Below are positions 7,534 through 16,706 of a stretch of 30,830 bases of DNA, piece by piece. Under the pieces are notes generated by a model that made no database searches, had not been told where the DNA came from, and was given only the letters and a program-made list of their open reading frames with translations. The stretch covers positions 1 to 30,830 of the forward strand of contig NZ_JAQNCS010000020.1 of NCBI RefSeq assembly GCF_049472655.1. The letters are read 5' to 3'. Numbering within the stretch: position 1 is the stretch's first letter; every line of letters starts with the position of its first letter. Both the position numbers and the translations under genes were made by a program. This DNA is from Deferribacter abyssi. GTDB lineage: Bacteria; Chrysiogenota; Deferribacteres; Deferribacterales; Deferribacteraceae.

Positions 7534-9330
7534 TTATTTTAACATTTCCTCGGGTAAATCCACTTTAATAAATAACTCTTTTAACTGTTTTTCATCTACC
7601 ACACTAGGAGCATCACTCATTAAGTCAGTAGCTTTTTGTGTCTTTGGGAAAGCTATAACATCCCTAATTGAATCAGCCTTAGCGAAAATTGATGCAATCC
7701 TATCAATTCCAAAAGCTATACCACCATGTGGTGGAGTTCCGTATCTCAACGCCTCTATAAAAAATCCAAATTTGTATTCCCTCTCTTCAGGTGTTAGTCC
7801 TAATACTGAAAACATCTTCTCTTGAACATCACTTCTATGAATCCTTATACTACCACCGCCAATTTCAGAACCATTTAAAACCAAATCATAGGCTTTTGCT
7901 CTAATTTTACCTGGGTCTGTATCAAAAAGTGGAATATCTTCATCCACAGGAGATGTAAATGGATGGTGCATAGCAACATATCTTCTTTCTTCTTCGTCCC
8001 ATTCAAGGAGAGGAAAATCAAGTACCCACACAAAATTATATTTTTCTTCATTAATCAATCCCAGTTTTTTACCAAGAAGTAAACGTAATTTAGACAGATA
8101 TAAGTTAACTGTTTTCTCATCACCAGCACCAAAAAATACTATATCACCTACTTGTGCATCCACCTCTTTTAAAATCTTATTTGTAATCTCTTCTCCCAAA
8201 AATTTTATTATAGGAGACTGTAACCCGGTATCATTAACTTTAATGTATGCAAGCCCCTTAGCTCCTAAACTACAAACAAAATCAGTAAGCTCATCAATCT
8301 CTTTTCTAGAAAATTTTGCCCCACCCTTAGCATTAATAGCCTTTACAACTCCACCACTTTTTACAGCATCAGCAAAAACCTTAAATCCACACCCAGAAAC
8401 TATATTGTTAATAGTTTTTAAATACATCTCAAACCTTGTATCAGGAGCATCATGGCCATATTTTTCCATTGCTTCTGCATAGCTTATTTTAGGAAACGGT
8501 CTTTCAAGCTTTATCCCTAATACTTTATTAAATATTTCCACAAACATTTCTTCAATAAGGTCCATCAAGTCATCTCTATCAATAAAAGACATCTCCATAT
8601 CAAGCTGGGTAAATTCAGGTTGTCTATCAGCCCTTAAATCTTCATCTCTAAAACACTTAACAATTTGAAAATATTTATCAAATCCTGATATCATAAGCAA
8701 CTGTTTAAACATTTGAGGAGATTGAGGTAAAGCATAAAACTTACCAGGGTTAACTCTACTTGGAACAAGATAATCTCTTGCTCCTTCAGGAGTACTTTTC
8801 GTTAAAAAAGGTGTTTCAATATCAAGAAACCCTTTTTTATACAAAAATTCCCTAATAGTTCTAACCAAATTGTGTCTTAGAATTATATTTTTTTGCAAAG
8901 GTTTTCTTCTCAAATCAAGATACCTATACTTTAATCTTATATCTTCCCCCACATTAGAATATTCATCAATAGTGAAAGGAAGCACTTTAGACTCATTTAA
9001 GATTTTCAATTCCTTAACCATCACCTCAACTTCGCCAGTTTTCAGTTTGAGGTTTTCTGTTCCCTCAGGACGTTTACTTACTATACCTTTTACAGCCAAC
9101 ACATATTCACTTCTTAAATTCTCAGCCTTTTCATGAGCTTTCTTATTAAATTCTGGGTTAAAAACAACCTGGGTAATTCCTTCTCTATCCCTCAAATCTA
9201 CGAATATGACACCACCGTGATCCCTTCTTCTTTGTACCCATCCCATTAAAATAACTTCTTCATTCAAATTGCTTAAATTTAATTCACCACAAGTATGAGT
9301 TCTTCTCCAACTACCAAGATTTTCAAGCAC
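7534..9330 (-). CDS. aspS: Aspartyl-tRNA synthetase, bacterial type
   Basis: A class II synthetase of 598 residues, close to the usual bacterial length. The N-terminal OB-fold anticodon-binding domain covers about 1-110 (WVQRRRDHGGVIFVDLRD). Motif 2 is FRDEDLRADRQPEFTQLDME (227-246), the bacterial GAD insertion occupies roughly 290-420, and motif 3 GGIAFGIDRI is near the C-terminus. The start is GTG, supported by GGAGG six bases upstream. It follows hisS by 11 bases, the common hisS-aspS pairing, and should be read from the promoter ahead of hisS. Whether it also charges tRNA-Asn (non-discriminating) cannot be told here. Confidence 0.96.
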   Translation of the reverse strand: MLENLGSWRRTHTCGELNLSNLNEEVILMGWVQRRRDHGGVIFVDLRDREGITQVVFNPEFNKKAHEKAENLRSEYVLAVKGIVSKRPEGTENLKLKTGEVEVMVKELKILNESKVLPFTIDEYSNVGEDIRLKYRYLDLRRKPLQKNIILRHNLVRTIREFLYKKGFLDIETPFLTKSTPEGARDYLVPSRVNPGKFYALPQSPQMFKQLLMISGFDKYFQIVKCFRDEDLRADRQPEFTQLDMEMSFIDRDDLMDLIEEMFVEIFNKVLGIKLERPFPKISYAEAMEKYGHDAPDTRFEMYLKTINNIVSGCGFKVFADAVKSGGVVKAINAKGGAKFSRKEIDELTDFVCSLGAKGLAYIKVNDTGLQSPIIKFLGEEITNKILKEVDAQVGDIVFFGAGDEKTVNLYLSKLRLLLGKKLGLINEEKYNFVWVLDFPLLEWDEEERRYVAMHHPFTSPVDEDIPLFDTDPGKIRAKAYDLVLNGSEIGGGSIRIHRSDVQEKMFSVLGLTPEEREYKFGFFIEALRYGTPPHGGIAFGIDRIASIFAKADSIRDVIAFPKTQKATDLMSDAPSVVDEKQLKELFIKVDLPEEMLK

Positions 9331-9341
9331 TCTATGCCTCC

Positions 9342-10595
9342 TTAGTTTATTATTTTTTCCAATTTATTTAATAACTCATCATATGTTACATGTGATTGCT
9401 CCCCACTATCCATATCTCTTAAAGTAATTACATCATTTTTCACTTCATCTTCACCAATAATCAATACCGTTTTAGCATTTAAACGGTTAGCTTTTTTCAT
9501 TTCAGACTTAATACTTCCCAAATCATACCCAATCGTAGTATTATAGCCCTCAGTCCTAAGAATATTCAGCAAAGAAACAGCTTCTTTAACATACTCATCA
9601 AATGTTATTATATAACAATCTACCAACCTGTATTCCATATCCCTCTTAATTTTAACGAGCTCCACAAGCCTATCCACACCAATTGCAAACCCTATACCTG
9701 GAATATCAGGACCACCAAGAGCTTTTATCAAACCATCATATCTTCCACCAGCTCCAACTGCTGAAGATGCTCCCAATTTATCTGTTACCATTTCAAAAGC
9801 AGTTTTCACATAATAATCAAGTCCTCTAACAATTTTAGGATTTACAGCAAATTCAACTTCAAAAACATTTAAATAGTCTTTGAGCTTATTAAAATGCTTT
9901 GCACAATCATTACATAAAAAATCCAAAATCAAAGGTGCATTTTTCACAATAATTTTACATGATTCCACTTTACAATCGAGAATTCTTAACGGGTTTCTAC
10001 CCAATCTATTAATACAATCATTGCATAAATCACTTTTATATTTTTCAAAATAGTTAACAAGTTTCTCTCTATATTTTGATCTACATTCGGCACAACCAAT
10101 AGAGTTAATCTCCAATTTCAAAAATTCACTAATATCAAAACTATTTAAAAAAGTATAAAGAATATAAATAACTTCTGCATCAAGCAAAGGAGAAACTGAC
10201 CCGAATGCTTCTATACCTATTTGGTAGAACTGTCTAAACCTACCCTTTTGTGGTCTTTCTCTCCTAAACATCGGACCATAATAGTAATATTTCCTGATTG
10301 AAGGTGGCTCATACAATTTATTTTCAATAAAACTTCTTACTACAGAAGCAGTCCCTTCTGGTCTTAAAGATAAATATGTGCCATCTCTATCTTGAAACGT
10401 AAACATCTCCTTTTCAACTATATCAGTGGTTTCTCCAATACCTCTAACAAATAAATCCGTGCGTTCCAAAATAGGTATTTTAATCTCTTCATAGCCAAAT
10501 TTCGAAAAATAATTTCTAAATTTATCTTCAATTAACTGCCAATAAAAGGTATCCTTACCAAAAATATCCCTAAATCCTTTAACTTTTTTAAACAA
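9342..10595 (-). CDS. hisS: Histidyl-tRNA synthetase
   Basis: A class II synthetase of 417 residues. Visible are motif 1 around 40-60, motif 2 (YYGPMFRRERPQKGRFRQF, about 105-123), the histidine-specific RGLDYY (257-262), GGRYD (283-287) and motif 3 (GIGFAIGVDRL). An insertion rich in Cys (168, 171, 191, 194, 208, 213, 228, 231), with CNDC and NPLRILDCK, may bind zinc; it occurs in several bacterial HisRS. The C-terminal anticodon-binding domain ends the protein. The start codon is TTG at 10595 with GGGGG five bases upstream; no ATG fits better. A strong promoter lies 49 bases upstream. Confidence 0.96.
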   Translation of the reverse strand: MFKKVKGFRDIFGKDTFYWQLIEDKFRNYFSKFGYEEIKIPILERTDLFVRGIGETTDIVEKEMFTFQDRDGTYLSLRPEGTASVVRSFIENKLYEPPSIRKYYYYGPMFRRERPQKGRFRQFYQIGIEAFGSVSPLLDAEVIYILYTFLNSFDISEFLKLEINSIGCAECRSKYREKLVNYFEKYKSDLCNDCINRLGRNPLRILDCKVESCKIIVKNAPLILDFLCNDCAKHFNKLKDYLNVFEVEFAVNPKIVRGLDYYVKTAFEMVTDKLGASSAVGAGGRYDGLIKALGGPDIPGIGFAIGVDRLVELVKIKRDMEYRLVDCYIITFDEYVKEAVSLLNILRTEGYNTTIGYDLGSIKSEMKKANRLNAKTVLIIGEDEVKNDVITLRDMDSGEQSHVTYDELLNKLEKIIN

Positions 10596-10643
10596 AACTA
10601 CCCCCTATTTGAAAATTATGCTATAATATATTAAACATTTTGC

Positions 10644-10672
10644 TTTATAAGACAGTTTAACTACTCTGTCAA
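10644..10672 (-). promoter_or_regulatory. Sigma70 promoter of hisS-aspS
   Basis: Minus-strand TTGACA (10672-10667) and TATAAA (10649-10644) are separated by exactly 17 bases. The spacer is flanked by a 5-bp inverted repeat, GACAG (10651-10655) and CTGTC (10666-10670), which could be chance or an operator. Confidence 0.75.
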
Positions 10673-10694
10673 TAAATAGTGTAGTGAGGCATTT

Positions 10695-11117
10695 ATGAGA
10701 AATTATAAGGTAAATAATATACTCAGAACCAAGTTAAAAAAAGGTGACGATTTATATTATTCACTAATGAATATTATTGATAAAATACCAATAACGGCAG
10801 GTATTATTATAGGTATTGGTGCAGTACAAAAGGCAAACATTGCATATTTTAATCAGATAAAAAAAGAATACGAAAACTTTCATTTCAATGAAGCTATGGA
10901 AATAGTTAGTTTAAAAGGTAATATTTCATTAAAAGAAAATAAACCATTTGCTCATATTCACATATCTTTAGCAAGAAGTGATTTCACTGTCGTAGGTGGT
11001 CATTTATTGCCAGATACCATTATTTATGCATGTGAAATAGATATTATAGAGTATGACGGAAAAGCTATAAATAGAGTTTTCGATGAAGAAACCAATCTTT
11101 ACTTATGGGACTTATAA
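10695..11117 (+). CDS. PPC/DUF296-domain protein
   Basis: A 140-residue single-domain protein of the plant-and-prokaryote-conserved (PPC, DUF296) family. The diagnostic stretch is PFAHIHISLARSDFTVVGGHLLP, shown here by its key residues His87, His89 and His103, which in family members form a metal site; LLP after GGH is also typical. Bacterial homologues are small trimeric proteins of unclear function, described by some as DNA-associated because plant versions carry an AT-hook; no AT-hook is present here. It is divergent from hisS and convergent with the small gene at 11112, overlapping it by six bases. GAGG precedes the ATG. Confidence 0.85.
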   Translation: MRNYKVNNILRTKLKKGDDLYYSLMNIIDKIPITAGIIIGIGAVQKANIAYFNQIKKEYENFHFNEAMEIVSLKGNISLKENKPFAHIHISLARSDFTVVGGHLLPDTIIYACEIDIIEYDGKAINRVFDEETNLYLWDL

Positions 11118-11330
11118 GTAAATAAAATGTCTTGATTTACATTTCTCACACTCAAGAACCAATTTCCTTCTTCCAAGATCATTTTCACATTCACAATAAA
11201 GGTCTTTATGAACAGTTTGACTTTCGCAATTTTCACAATAACATCTTCTCCGACCAATATTACATCCATTAATAAAACAAAATATCAGAAAACCAAAAAA
11301 AAATATTAGAAATAAAATAAAATATATCAT
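11112..11330 (-). CDS. Small membrane-anchored Cys-rich (zinc-ribbon-like) protein, unknown function
   Basis: A 72-residue protein. Residues 2-21 are one strongly hydrophobic segment (IYFILFLIFFFGFLIFCFI), followed by basic RRR and a cytoplasmic or periplasmic tail with paired cysteines: Cys32-x2-Cys35, Cys46-x-Cys48 and Cys61-x2-Cys64, a pattern compatible with a zinc ribbon. The ribosome binding site is weak (GAGTAGAAG), and no family is recognised. It sits between the PPC gene, whose end it overlaps by six bases on the opposite strand, and the tRNA-Arg gene. The ordered CxxC pairs are the main reason to believe it is real. Confidence 0.55.
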   Translation of the reverse strand: MIYFILFLIFFFGFLIFCFINGCNIGRRRCYCENCESQTVHKDLYCECENDLGRRKLVLECEKCKSRHFIYL

Positions 11331-11402
11331 CTTCTACTCACTTGTATGTATTTCTATTTAGTATATACCTTTTGTCACAAAAATAAAGAAAAAACTTAGA
11401 CA

Positions 11403-11475
11403 CGGGCGGTGGGAGACTCGAACTCCCACACCGGGTTCCGGAGACCCGAGCTCTATCCTGTTGAGCTAACCGCCC
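11403..11475 (-). tRNA. tRNA-Arg, anticodon CCG
   Basis: A complete 73-base cloverleaf: acceptor GGGCGGT/ACCGCCC with discriminator G, D-arm GCTC/GAGC, anticodon stem CGGGT/ACCCG around loop CTCCGGA (anticodon CCG, reads CGG), four-base variable loop, and T-arm GGGAG/CTCCC with TTCGAGT. The 3' CCA is not encoded. It lies 30 bases after the regulator gene. CGG is a rare codon in such AT-rich DNA. Confidence 0.96.
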
Positions 11476-11505
11476 TTTTATATGTATATTAAACTAACAG
11501 AAAAT

Positions 11506-12225
11506 TTAATTGGTAGAGTCGTCTTCTGAAATAATCTCTTTCACTTTTTCAAGAACATAGTTCATATGATTTAACATCGCATTGTAAGCTTCTAAAGGAT
11601 CTTGGTTTTTTATAGCAACGAAAATTGCTTTATGCTGTTTATACAGCAAATCATGTTTGTAATAATCATTATAAAGTCTCTTTCTCACTTCAAAAGAAAT
11701 TTTTTCAATCCATTGATATATTGTGTTCATAATATGTATAAGAAAAATATTTTTTGTGGCATAAGAAATTATAGAGTGAAAATCTGCATCAGAATCATAA
11801 CCTATCTGCCCATCCTTTAAGGCCACTTCCATTTCATTCAGATATTGCTCAAGCTGCTTTAACTCATCTTCTGTAATACGTTCTGCTGCTGTATAAGCAG
11901 CCCATGTTTCAAGTATTTTTCTAACTTCCATAATCTCAAGTATAGCATCTTTCTTTTTTGCATATTCTTCAAAGGCATTATCCAAAGCGGTATCACCTAG
12001 AGATTTCACATAAGTACCACCACCTTGTACTTGCTCTAAAAATCCTTTTGCTTCTAGTTTATTTATAGCTTCTCTCAAAGTTGGTCTACTAACCCCCATC
12101 TGGGCTGCTAGCTCTCTTTCAGGGGGTAATTTATCCCCTGGTTTTAACACACCTTCTATAATCAGTTGTTTTATCTGCTCAAAAATTTCATCACTAATTC
12201 TTTTTGGCTTGATCCTCTGAAACAT
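11506..12225 (-). CDS. FadR/GntR-family regulator with FCD domain, LldR-like
   Basis: A 239-residue transcription factor. The N-terminal GntR winged helix spans about 7-75 (ELAAQMGVSRPTLREAINKL recognition region). The C-terminal FCD ligand domain has the metal/ligand set Asp146, His150 (DADFH), His198 (KQHKA) and His220 (LNHM). This combination is typical of regulators of carboxylic acid use such as LldR, PdhR and GlcC. It is the last gene of the lactate operon and overlaps glcF by 32 bases. TGGT-N3-ACCA sites at both lactate promoters match the operator type bound by this family, so it is probably a lactate- or related-acid-responsive repressor. The ligand is inferred from neighbours. Confidence 0.9.
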   Translation of the reverse strand: MFQRIKPKRISDEIFEQIKQLIIEGVLKPGDKLPPERELAAQMGVSRPTLREAINKLEAKGFLEQVQGGGTYVKSLGDTALDNAFEEYAKKKDAILEIMEVRKILETWAAYTAAERITEDELKQLEQYLNEMEVALKDGQIGYDSDADFHSIISYATKNIFLIHIMNTIYQWIEKISFEVRKRLYNDYYKHDLLYKQHKAIFVAIKNQDPLEAYNAMLNHMNYVLEKVKEIISEDDSTN

Positions 12226-13447
12226 CTTCTACAACCACCCTATAAATTACCTCTACTGGATGCAATACCTTACAATTTGCATCTAAATGTATCAATCCAT
12301 CCATCAGGTTTATAGCACAACCGGGACAAGGTGTAAACATAATTTCAATATCTCGATTCTTAACCTCCTTAGCTTTATCAACTGAAAAAGCAAGCGATTT
12401 ATTATAATTTTTTAAATTAAAAGTTCCACCAAAACCACAACAATTTTGATTTTCTAAAACTACAAAATTTGATGAAATATTACTAACATACACTCTCATA
12501 TCATCCAGAAAATCTTTATCATAATGACACGGAATATGAAGAGAAGCTTTTTTATCTGTAATATCAGATAGTCTGATATCAAGCACCTTATCAAGAAAAA
12601 TCAGAATATCCATAAATTTCTTATCAGGTACTTTTAATCCTATACTCTCACCTAAATCAGCCAAAGAATGATTGCAAGTTGGACAAGCCGTTATCACATA
12701 ATCCGTATTATATTTTTCGAAATACTCATAATTTTTCTCAAGTAACTCCTTCATCATATCCTGTTTACCCATGGTAGCAGCAGGAATTCCACAACAGTAA
12801 TTTACTTCAGGAACAATAACCGTAACTCCCAACTTATTTAAAAGCTTAACTATTTTCTCTCCCCATTCGAAATAAATCATATTTATTGCGCAGCCAGGAT
12901 AAAAAATCACTTTCATCTTTTCGTTTTCAGCTCTGTTCTCCCCACCATATTCGCCTGTAAAAAACCTCTTTTTTATCCCTTTGGTAAATCTCTCACCAAT
13001 TCCTTTAAATATTGGCTTATAAATATCATCTTTGACTTTTTTCGTTCCAAGTTTAAACCCCATGTGAAAAAGAGGAGCAAACCTACTCAGCAACTCAGGT
13101 TTTCCAAGCAAAATTTTCAAAAGTATCTTTTGATAAACAGGTAAATCTTTAATCTCTCTTAAAATAGCTTTCCCTTTTAAAAATATCTCTACTGTTTTAA
13201 CACCACTTGGACAATTAGTCTCACATCTTCCGCATAAAATACAATAATCAATATACTTAAGAGTATTTTCTATATCATCAATTTTGCCATCGTAAATAGA
13301 TTCTAATAAAGAAATTTTCCCCCTAGCTACAGCTCCTTCAAAAAAATCTTTTTGATAAAGAGGGCAATGCGCCTGACATGTACCACATTTCATACACCTA
13401 ATAATTAATTCTTCTATCTGCCTCAAATCTTCCACTAATTTTTTCAT
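12194..13447 (-). CDS. glcF: Fe-S subunit of lactate/glycolate oxidase (GlcF type)
   Basis: A 417-residue electron-transfer partner of the FAD dehydrogenase encoded upstream. Two [4Fe-4S] ferredoxin motifs stand at the N-terminus: Cys18/21/24/28 and Cys69/72/75/79. Two CCG (heterodisulphide-reductase-like) domains follow, with YPGCAINM and NYCCGIPA (218-220), then HIPCH and QNCCGFGGTF (336-338), and a final FTPCPGC. This is the GlcF/GlpC architecture. Electrons from hydroxyacid oxidation would pass to quinone or another carrier. Its ATG shares a base with the glcD stop (TAATG); the regulator gene overlaps its end by 32 bases. Confidence 0.92.
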   Translation of the reverse strand: MKKLVEDLRQIEELIIRCMKCGTCQAHCPLYQKDFFEGAVARGKISLLESIYDGKIDDIENTLKYIDYCILCGRCETNCPSGVKTVEIFLKGKAILREIKDLPVYQKILLKILLGKPELLSRFAPLFHMGFKLGTKKVKDDIYKPIFKGIGERFTKGIKKRFFTGEYGGENRAENEKMKVIFYPGCAINMIYFEWGEKIVKLLNKLGVTVIVPEVNYCCGIPAATMGKQDMMKELLEKNYEYFEKYNTDYVITACPTCNHSLADLGESIGLKVPDKKFMDILIFLDKVLDIRLSDITDKKASLHIPCHYDKDFLDDMRVYVSNISSNFVVLENQNCCGFGGTFNLKNYNKSLAFSVDKAKEVKNRDIEIMFTPCPGCAINLMDGLIHLDANCKVLHPVEVIYRVVVEDVSEDQAKKN

Positions 13448-14820
13448 TAAAGCCCCATCTTATGCGGATTTAGTAAGTTTTTTGGATCAATTCCATTTTT
13501 TAGCTTTTTCATAAAAATAATAGTACCTTTTCCTACTTCTATTTCCATATATTTTGCCTTTAACAAGCCAACTCCATGCTCTCCGCTCAGCGTACCTCCA
13601 AATAAAAGAGCTTTTTCAAATATTTCATCAATGGCCTTCTCTACCCTTCTAAATTCATCCTCATCCCTTTTATCTGTAAGAATTGTAGGGTGAAGATTAC
13701 CATCACCTGCATGACCAAACGTTCCAATCGTTATATTATATTTAGAAGCATTCTCTTTGATAGCTTTCATCATATCAGGAATTTTGCTGCGAGGCACCGT
13801 AGCATCCTCTAAAATAAGAGTTGGCTTCAACCTTGCAAGGCAGCTTAAGGCTTTTCTCCTTGCAGTCCAGAGATTATCCCTTTCTTCATTATTATCTGCA
13901 ACCTTTACATACCCTTTATTTTTTTCGCAAATCTTCTTAACCATGATAAACTCATCTTCTACCACAGCAGGATGACCATCCACTTCAATTAACAATAAAG
14001 CATCAGCCTTCACCGGTAATCCTATTTTTTCTGATTCTTCCACTGCATTAATAGTAAAATTATCCATCAATTCCAGCGTACTTGGCAAAATTTTTGAAGC
14101 AATTATTTCTGAAACCGTATTACATGCATCTATCACCGATGAATACTCTACAAGCATAGATTTCGATGTCGCAGGCTTTGGAACAAGCTTTAGTATAATC
14201 TCATACATAATACCAAGCATCCCTTCAGAACTAATCATTAATCCCGGGATATTAAAACCGGTTACGAGTTTTACCGTTTTTCCGCCCCCTATTACCTCAT
14301 TGCCTGCCATATCAAATAACTTTACACCCATCACATAATCTTTAGTGACACCATATTTTAAACCTCTTAATCCACCAGCATTTTCCGCAACATTACCACC
14401 AATAGTTGAAATACTCATACTTCCCGGATCGGGTGGGTAAAAAAGTCCATACTCTTCAACTTTATCCGCAAGCTGTTTTGTAACAACCCCAGCTTCAACA
14501 ACAGCATAATGATCCTTTTCATTTATCTCCAAAATTCTATTCATTTTAGTGGTCACCAACACACAACCACCGGACACAGGAACAGTCCCACCACTTAAAT
14601 TGGTACCTGCGCCTCTTGTAATTATTGGAATCTCATTTTCACTCATCAGGTTAATAACAAACTGCAAATCATCTTTATTTTCAGGAAACACCACAATATC
14701 AGGCAACACCTTTTCGCCATAAGCAGCATCATAACTAAAAAGTGCTCTATCACCTTCACTTATCAAAACACTGCTTTTGCCCAACCTCTTTTCAAGCTCT
14801 TTGACCAAACTTTTCTTCAT
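13447..14820 (-). CDS. glcD: FAD-linked (D-)lactate dehydrogenase / glycolate oxidase subunit (GlcD type)
   Basis: A flavoprotein of 457 residues of the FAD-binding type 4 (PCMH) family that oxidises a 2-hydroxyacid, most likely D-lactate in this context. Visible are the FAD pyrophosphate loop RGAGTNLSGG (69-78), PPDPGS, GGNVAENAGGLRGLKYG (about 141-157), the C-terminal GHAGDGNLHP and GEHGVG. The frame is open 30 bases further upstream, to 14850, inside dctM, but ATG at 14820 has AAAGAGGT upstream and starts MKKSLVKELE, so it is preferred. GlcD and GlcF together resemble the Dld-II type dehydrogenase found beside Lut/Lld genes. Glycolate as substrate is not excluded. Confidence 0.9.
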   Translation of the reverse strand: MKKSLVKELEKRLGKSSVLISEGDRALFSYDAAYGEKVLPDIVVFPENKDDLQFVINLMSENEIPIITRGAGTNLSGGTVPVSGGCVLVTTKMNRILEINEKDHYAVVEAGVVTKQLADKVEEYGLFYPPDPGSMSISTIGGNVAENAGGLRGLKYGVTKDYVMGVKLFDMAGNEVIGGGKTVKLVTGFNIPGLMISSEGMLGIMYEIILKLVPKPATSKSMLVEYSSVIDACNTVSEIIASKILPSTLELMDNFTINAVEESEKIGLPVKADALLLIEVDGHPAVVEDEFIMVKKICEKNKGYVKVADNNEERDNLWTARRKALSCLARLKPTLILEDATVPRSKIPDMMKAIKENASKYNITIGTFGHAGDGNLHPTILTDKRDEDEFRRVEKAIDEIFEKALLFGGTLSGEHGVGLLKAKYMEIEVGKGTIIFMKKLKNGIDPKNLLNPHKMGL

Positions 14821-14833
14821 AAATACCTCTTTG

Positions 14834-16162
14834 TTATTGTTTAAACACAACAGATGGCAACCATGTAATAATCTCTGGAAAAATTATGCATAATGCAAGC
14901 CCTATTAATTGTAGGATAACAAATGGTATAATACCTCTATATATATGCCCCATTGTCATACCTTCTGGGGCAACCCCTTTTAAGTAAAACAGTGCATATC
15001 CGAAAGGAGGTGTTAAAAATGACATCTGCAAATTTACAGAAACAATCATTGCAAACCATAATGGATCAAACTTTAACTGATCAACAGCAATAGGAGTAAA
15101 AATAGGAACACATAAAAGCAATATACCGAGCCAATCCACAAACATACCAAGGATAAAAATAATAAACATCATAATACCTAAAATCACCCATTTATTCGAA
15201 CTGATTGAAAAAAGTATACTTGTAAAAACGTCACCACCACCTAAACCCATAAAAATAGATGTATAAAAGTTAGCACCAACAAAGATAAGCATAACCATAC
15301 AAGTAATTTTCAAAGTAGAATACCCAGCCTCTTTTAACATTTTCAAATCCAATCTCTTGTTTAAAGCAGCCAAAACCAAAGCTCCAATACAACCCAAACC
15401 AGCAGCCTCAGTAGGAGTAGCAATACCACCTGCAATACTACCAAGAACTGCAAAAATTAAAAATAGAGGTGGCACCATAGATTTCAGCGTCATTAATAAT
15501 TTTTGACCTGTTGTATGAACACGCTCTTTTTCTGGTATAGGAGGTCCGGCTTCAGGGTTTATAAATGTACAGTAAACCCATGTATATATTAAATACAGTG
15601 TAGATAATAATAGTCCCGGCATAAATGCAGCCATAAAGAGCTTTCCAACAGACATTCCAATCAACCCACCATAAACCACCAACATAATGGAAGGAGGAAT
15701 TAATATACCAAGAGTTCCACCTGCTGTGATAACACCTGCCGTCAACTCCTTGGAATATCCTTTTTTTAACATTGAAGGAGCCGCCAAAAGTCCCATTGCC
15801 ACCACGGAAGCACCAATAATACCTGTTGTTGCTGCAAAAACTGTACAAACTACAACAGTTGCAAGTGCAAGCCCTCCTTTTATAGGCCCTAAAACTATGT
15901 ACATTGTTTCATAAAGTTCTTCAGCTACCCCTGATTTATCGAGAAACTGTGCCATCAAGATAAAAAGAGGTATAGCTACAAGCACATAATTCGTCATTAA
16001 TCCGTATGTTTTATTTGCCAATATGAAAAAAGCACCTGGACCATAACCCAAAATACCAAAAATTATACCAAGACCACCAAGAGTAATTCCTAATGGATGA
16101 CCTAAAAAAACAGCTATCAATAAAACAACAAACATTGCAACAGATAAAAATTCAGGACTCAT
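14834..16162 (-). CDS. dctM: TRAP transporter large permease DctM
   Basis: A 442-residue membrane protein with about 12-13 hydrophobic segments, the large subunit of a Na+-coupled TRAP transporter. Typical DctM stretches are VAIPLFILMAQFLDKSG, the glycine-rich TTGIIGASVVAMG, GGTLGILIPPSIMLVVYG, TPTEAAGLG and SFLTPPFGYALFYLKG. It starts inside the dctQ stop (four-base overlap) and ends 13 bases before glcD, linking uptake to oxidation of the substrate. It probably imports lactate or another small hydroxy/keto acid together with DctQ and DctP. Confidence 0.94.
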   Translation of the reverse strand: MSPEFLSVAMFVVLLIAVFLGHPLGITLGGLGIIFGILGYGPGAFFILANKTYGLMTNYVLVAIPLFILMAQFLDKSGVAEELYETMYIVLGPIKGGLALATVVVCTVFAATTGIIGASVVAMGLLAAPSMLKKGYSKELTAGVITAGGTLGILIPPSIMLVVYGGLIGMSVGKLFMAAFMPGLLLSTLYLIYTWVYCTFINPEAGPPIPEKERVHTTGQKLLMTLKSMVPPLFLIFAVLGSIAGGIATPTEAAGLGCIGALVLAALNKRLDLKMLKEAGYSTLKITCMVMLIFVGANFYTSIFMGLGGGDVFTSILFSISSNKWVILGIMMFIIFILGMFVDWLGILLLCVPIFTPIAVDQLKFDPLWFAMIVSVNLQMSFLTPPFGYALFYLKGVAPEGMTMGHIYRGIIPFVILQLIGLALCIIFPEIITWLPSVVFKQ

Positions 16163-16662
16163 TCTATCTCCTCACCTTTTATTTTGTAAAAAGATTTGAT
16201 TGCTTCTGATATTCCCTGTAACAGTAATAAGAAAAATGCTATTGGCATAAAAGTTTTAAAAGGATATACAGGTGGAGCCCAAGGCGATTGGCTATGTTCT
16301 AACCCTTGCCAAGATTGTATCATAAAAGTCCAGGTTGATTTTATAGCAACCAATGTAAAAGGAAGAAAAAATATAACAAAGGTAATTAATTCTAAGATAC
16401 CTTGAGTTTTTTTGCTCAATCTTGAATATATAACATCTATCCCTATATGCATTTTATGCTTTAGAGTATAACCAAACCCCATTAAAAACATAACTGCATA
16501 AAGCATATAGCTTAACTCAAAAGCCCACATTGTAGGGCTGTTAAATACTTTTCTTCTTACAACCTCAAAAACCACCACAAAAAGTAACACGAATACCAAA
16601 ATACTCGTTATTTTACCTATAACTTCATTAATACCATCAATAAATTTTACGATTTTTCTCAT
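16159..16662 (-). CDS. dctQ: TRAP transporter small permease DctQ
   Basis: A 167-residue membrane protein with four hydrophobic segments, the small TRAP subunit. FNSPTMWAFELSYMLYAVMF and LKHKMHIGIDVIYSRLS are characteristic. The ATG at 16662 has GGAGG seven bases upstream; an in-frame TTG at 16674 would begin before that ribosome binding site and is rejected. It lies 44 bases after dctP, with a stable hairpin in between, and overlaps dctM by four bases. Confidence 0.92.
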   Translation of the reverse strand: MRKIVKFIDGINEVIGKITSILVFVLLFVVVFEVVRRKVFNSPTMWAFELSYMLYAVMFLMGFGYTLKHKMHIGIDVIYSRLSKKTQGILELITFVIFFLPFTLVAIKSTWTFMIQSWQGLEHSQSPWAPPVYPFKTFMPIAFFLLLLQGISEAIKSFYKIKGEEIE

Positions 16663-16683
16663 TAGAACCTCCAATTAAAAAAA

Positions 16684-16704
16684 GGGGAGGAAACTCCCCT
16701 TTTT
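16684..16704 (-). terminator. Hairpin with T-run between dctP and dctQ (partial terminator)
   Basis: On the minus strand AAAAAGGGGAG, TTTC, CTCCCCTTTTTT forms a tight hairpin followed by T directly after the dctP stop. Since dctQ, dctM and glcDF follow with no other clear promoter, this is probably a leaky terminator or mRNA-end stabiliser that gives more binding protein than permease. Confidence 0.75.
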
Positions 16705-16706
16705 AA

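Noticed and set aside
10651..10670. GACAG/CTGTC inverted repeat in the hisS promoter as an operator
   Set aside because: Only 5 bp per arm with a 10-base spacer, and part of it is the -35 box itself; chance is likely.
11403..11475. tRNA-Arg as an attachment site of an integrated element
   Set aside because: No integrase and no repeated tRNA 3' end were seen in the window.
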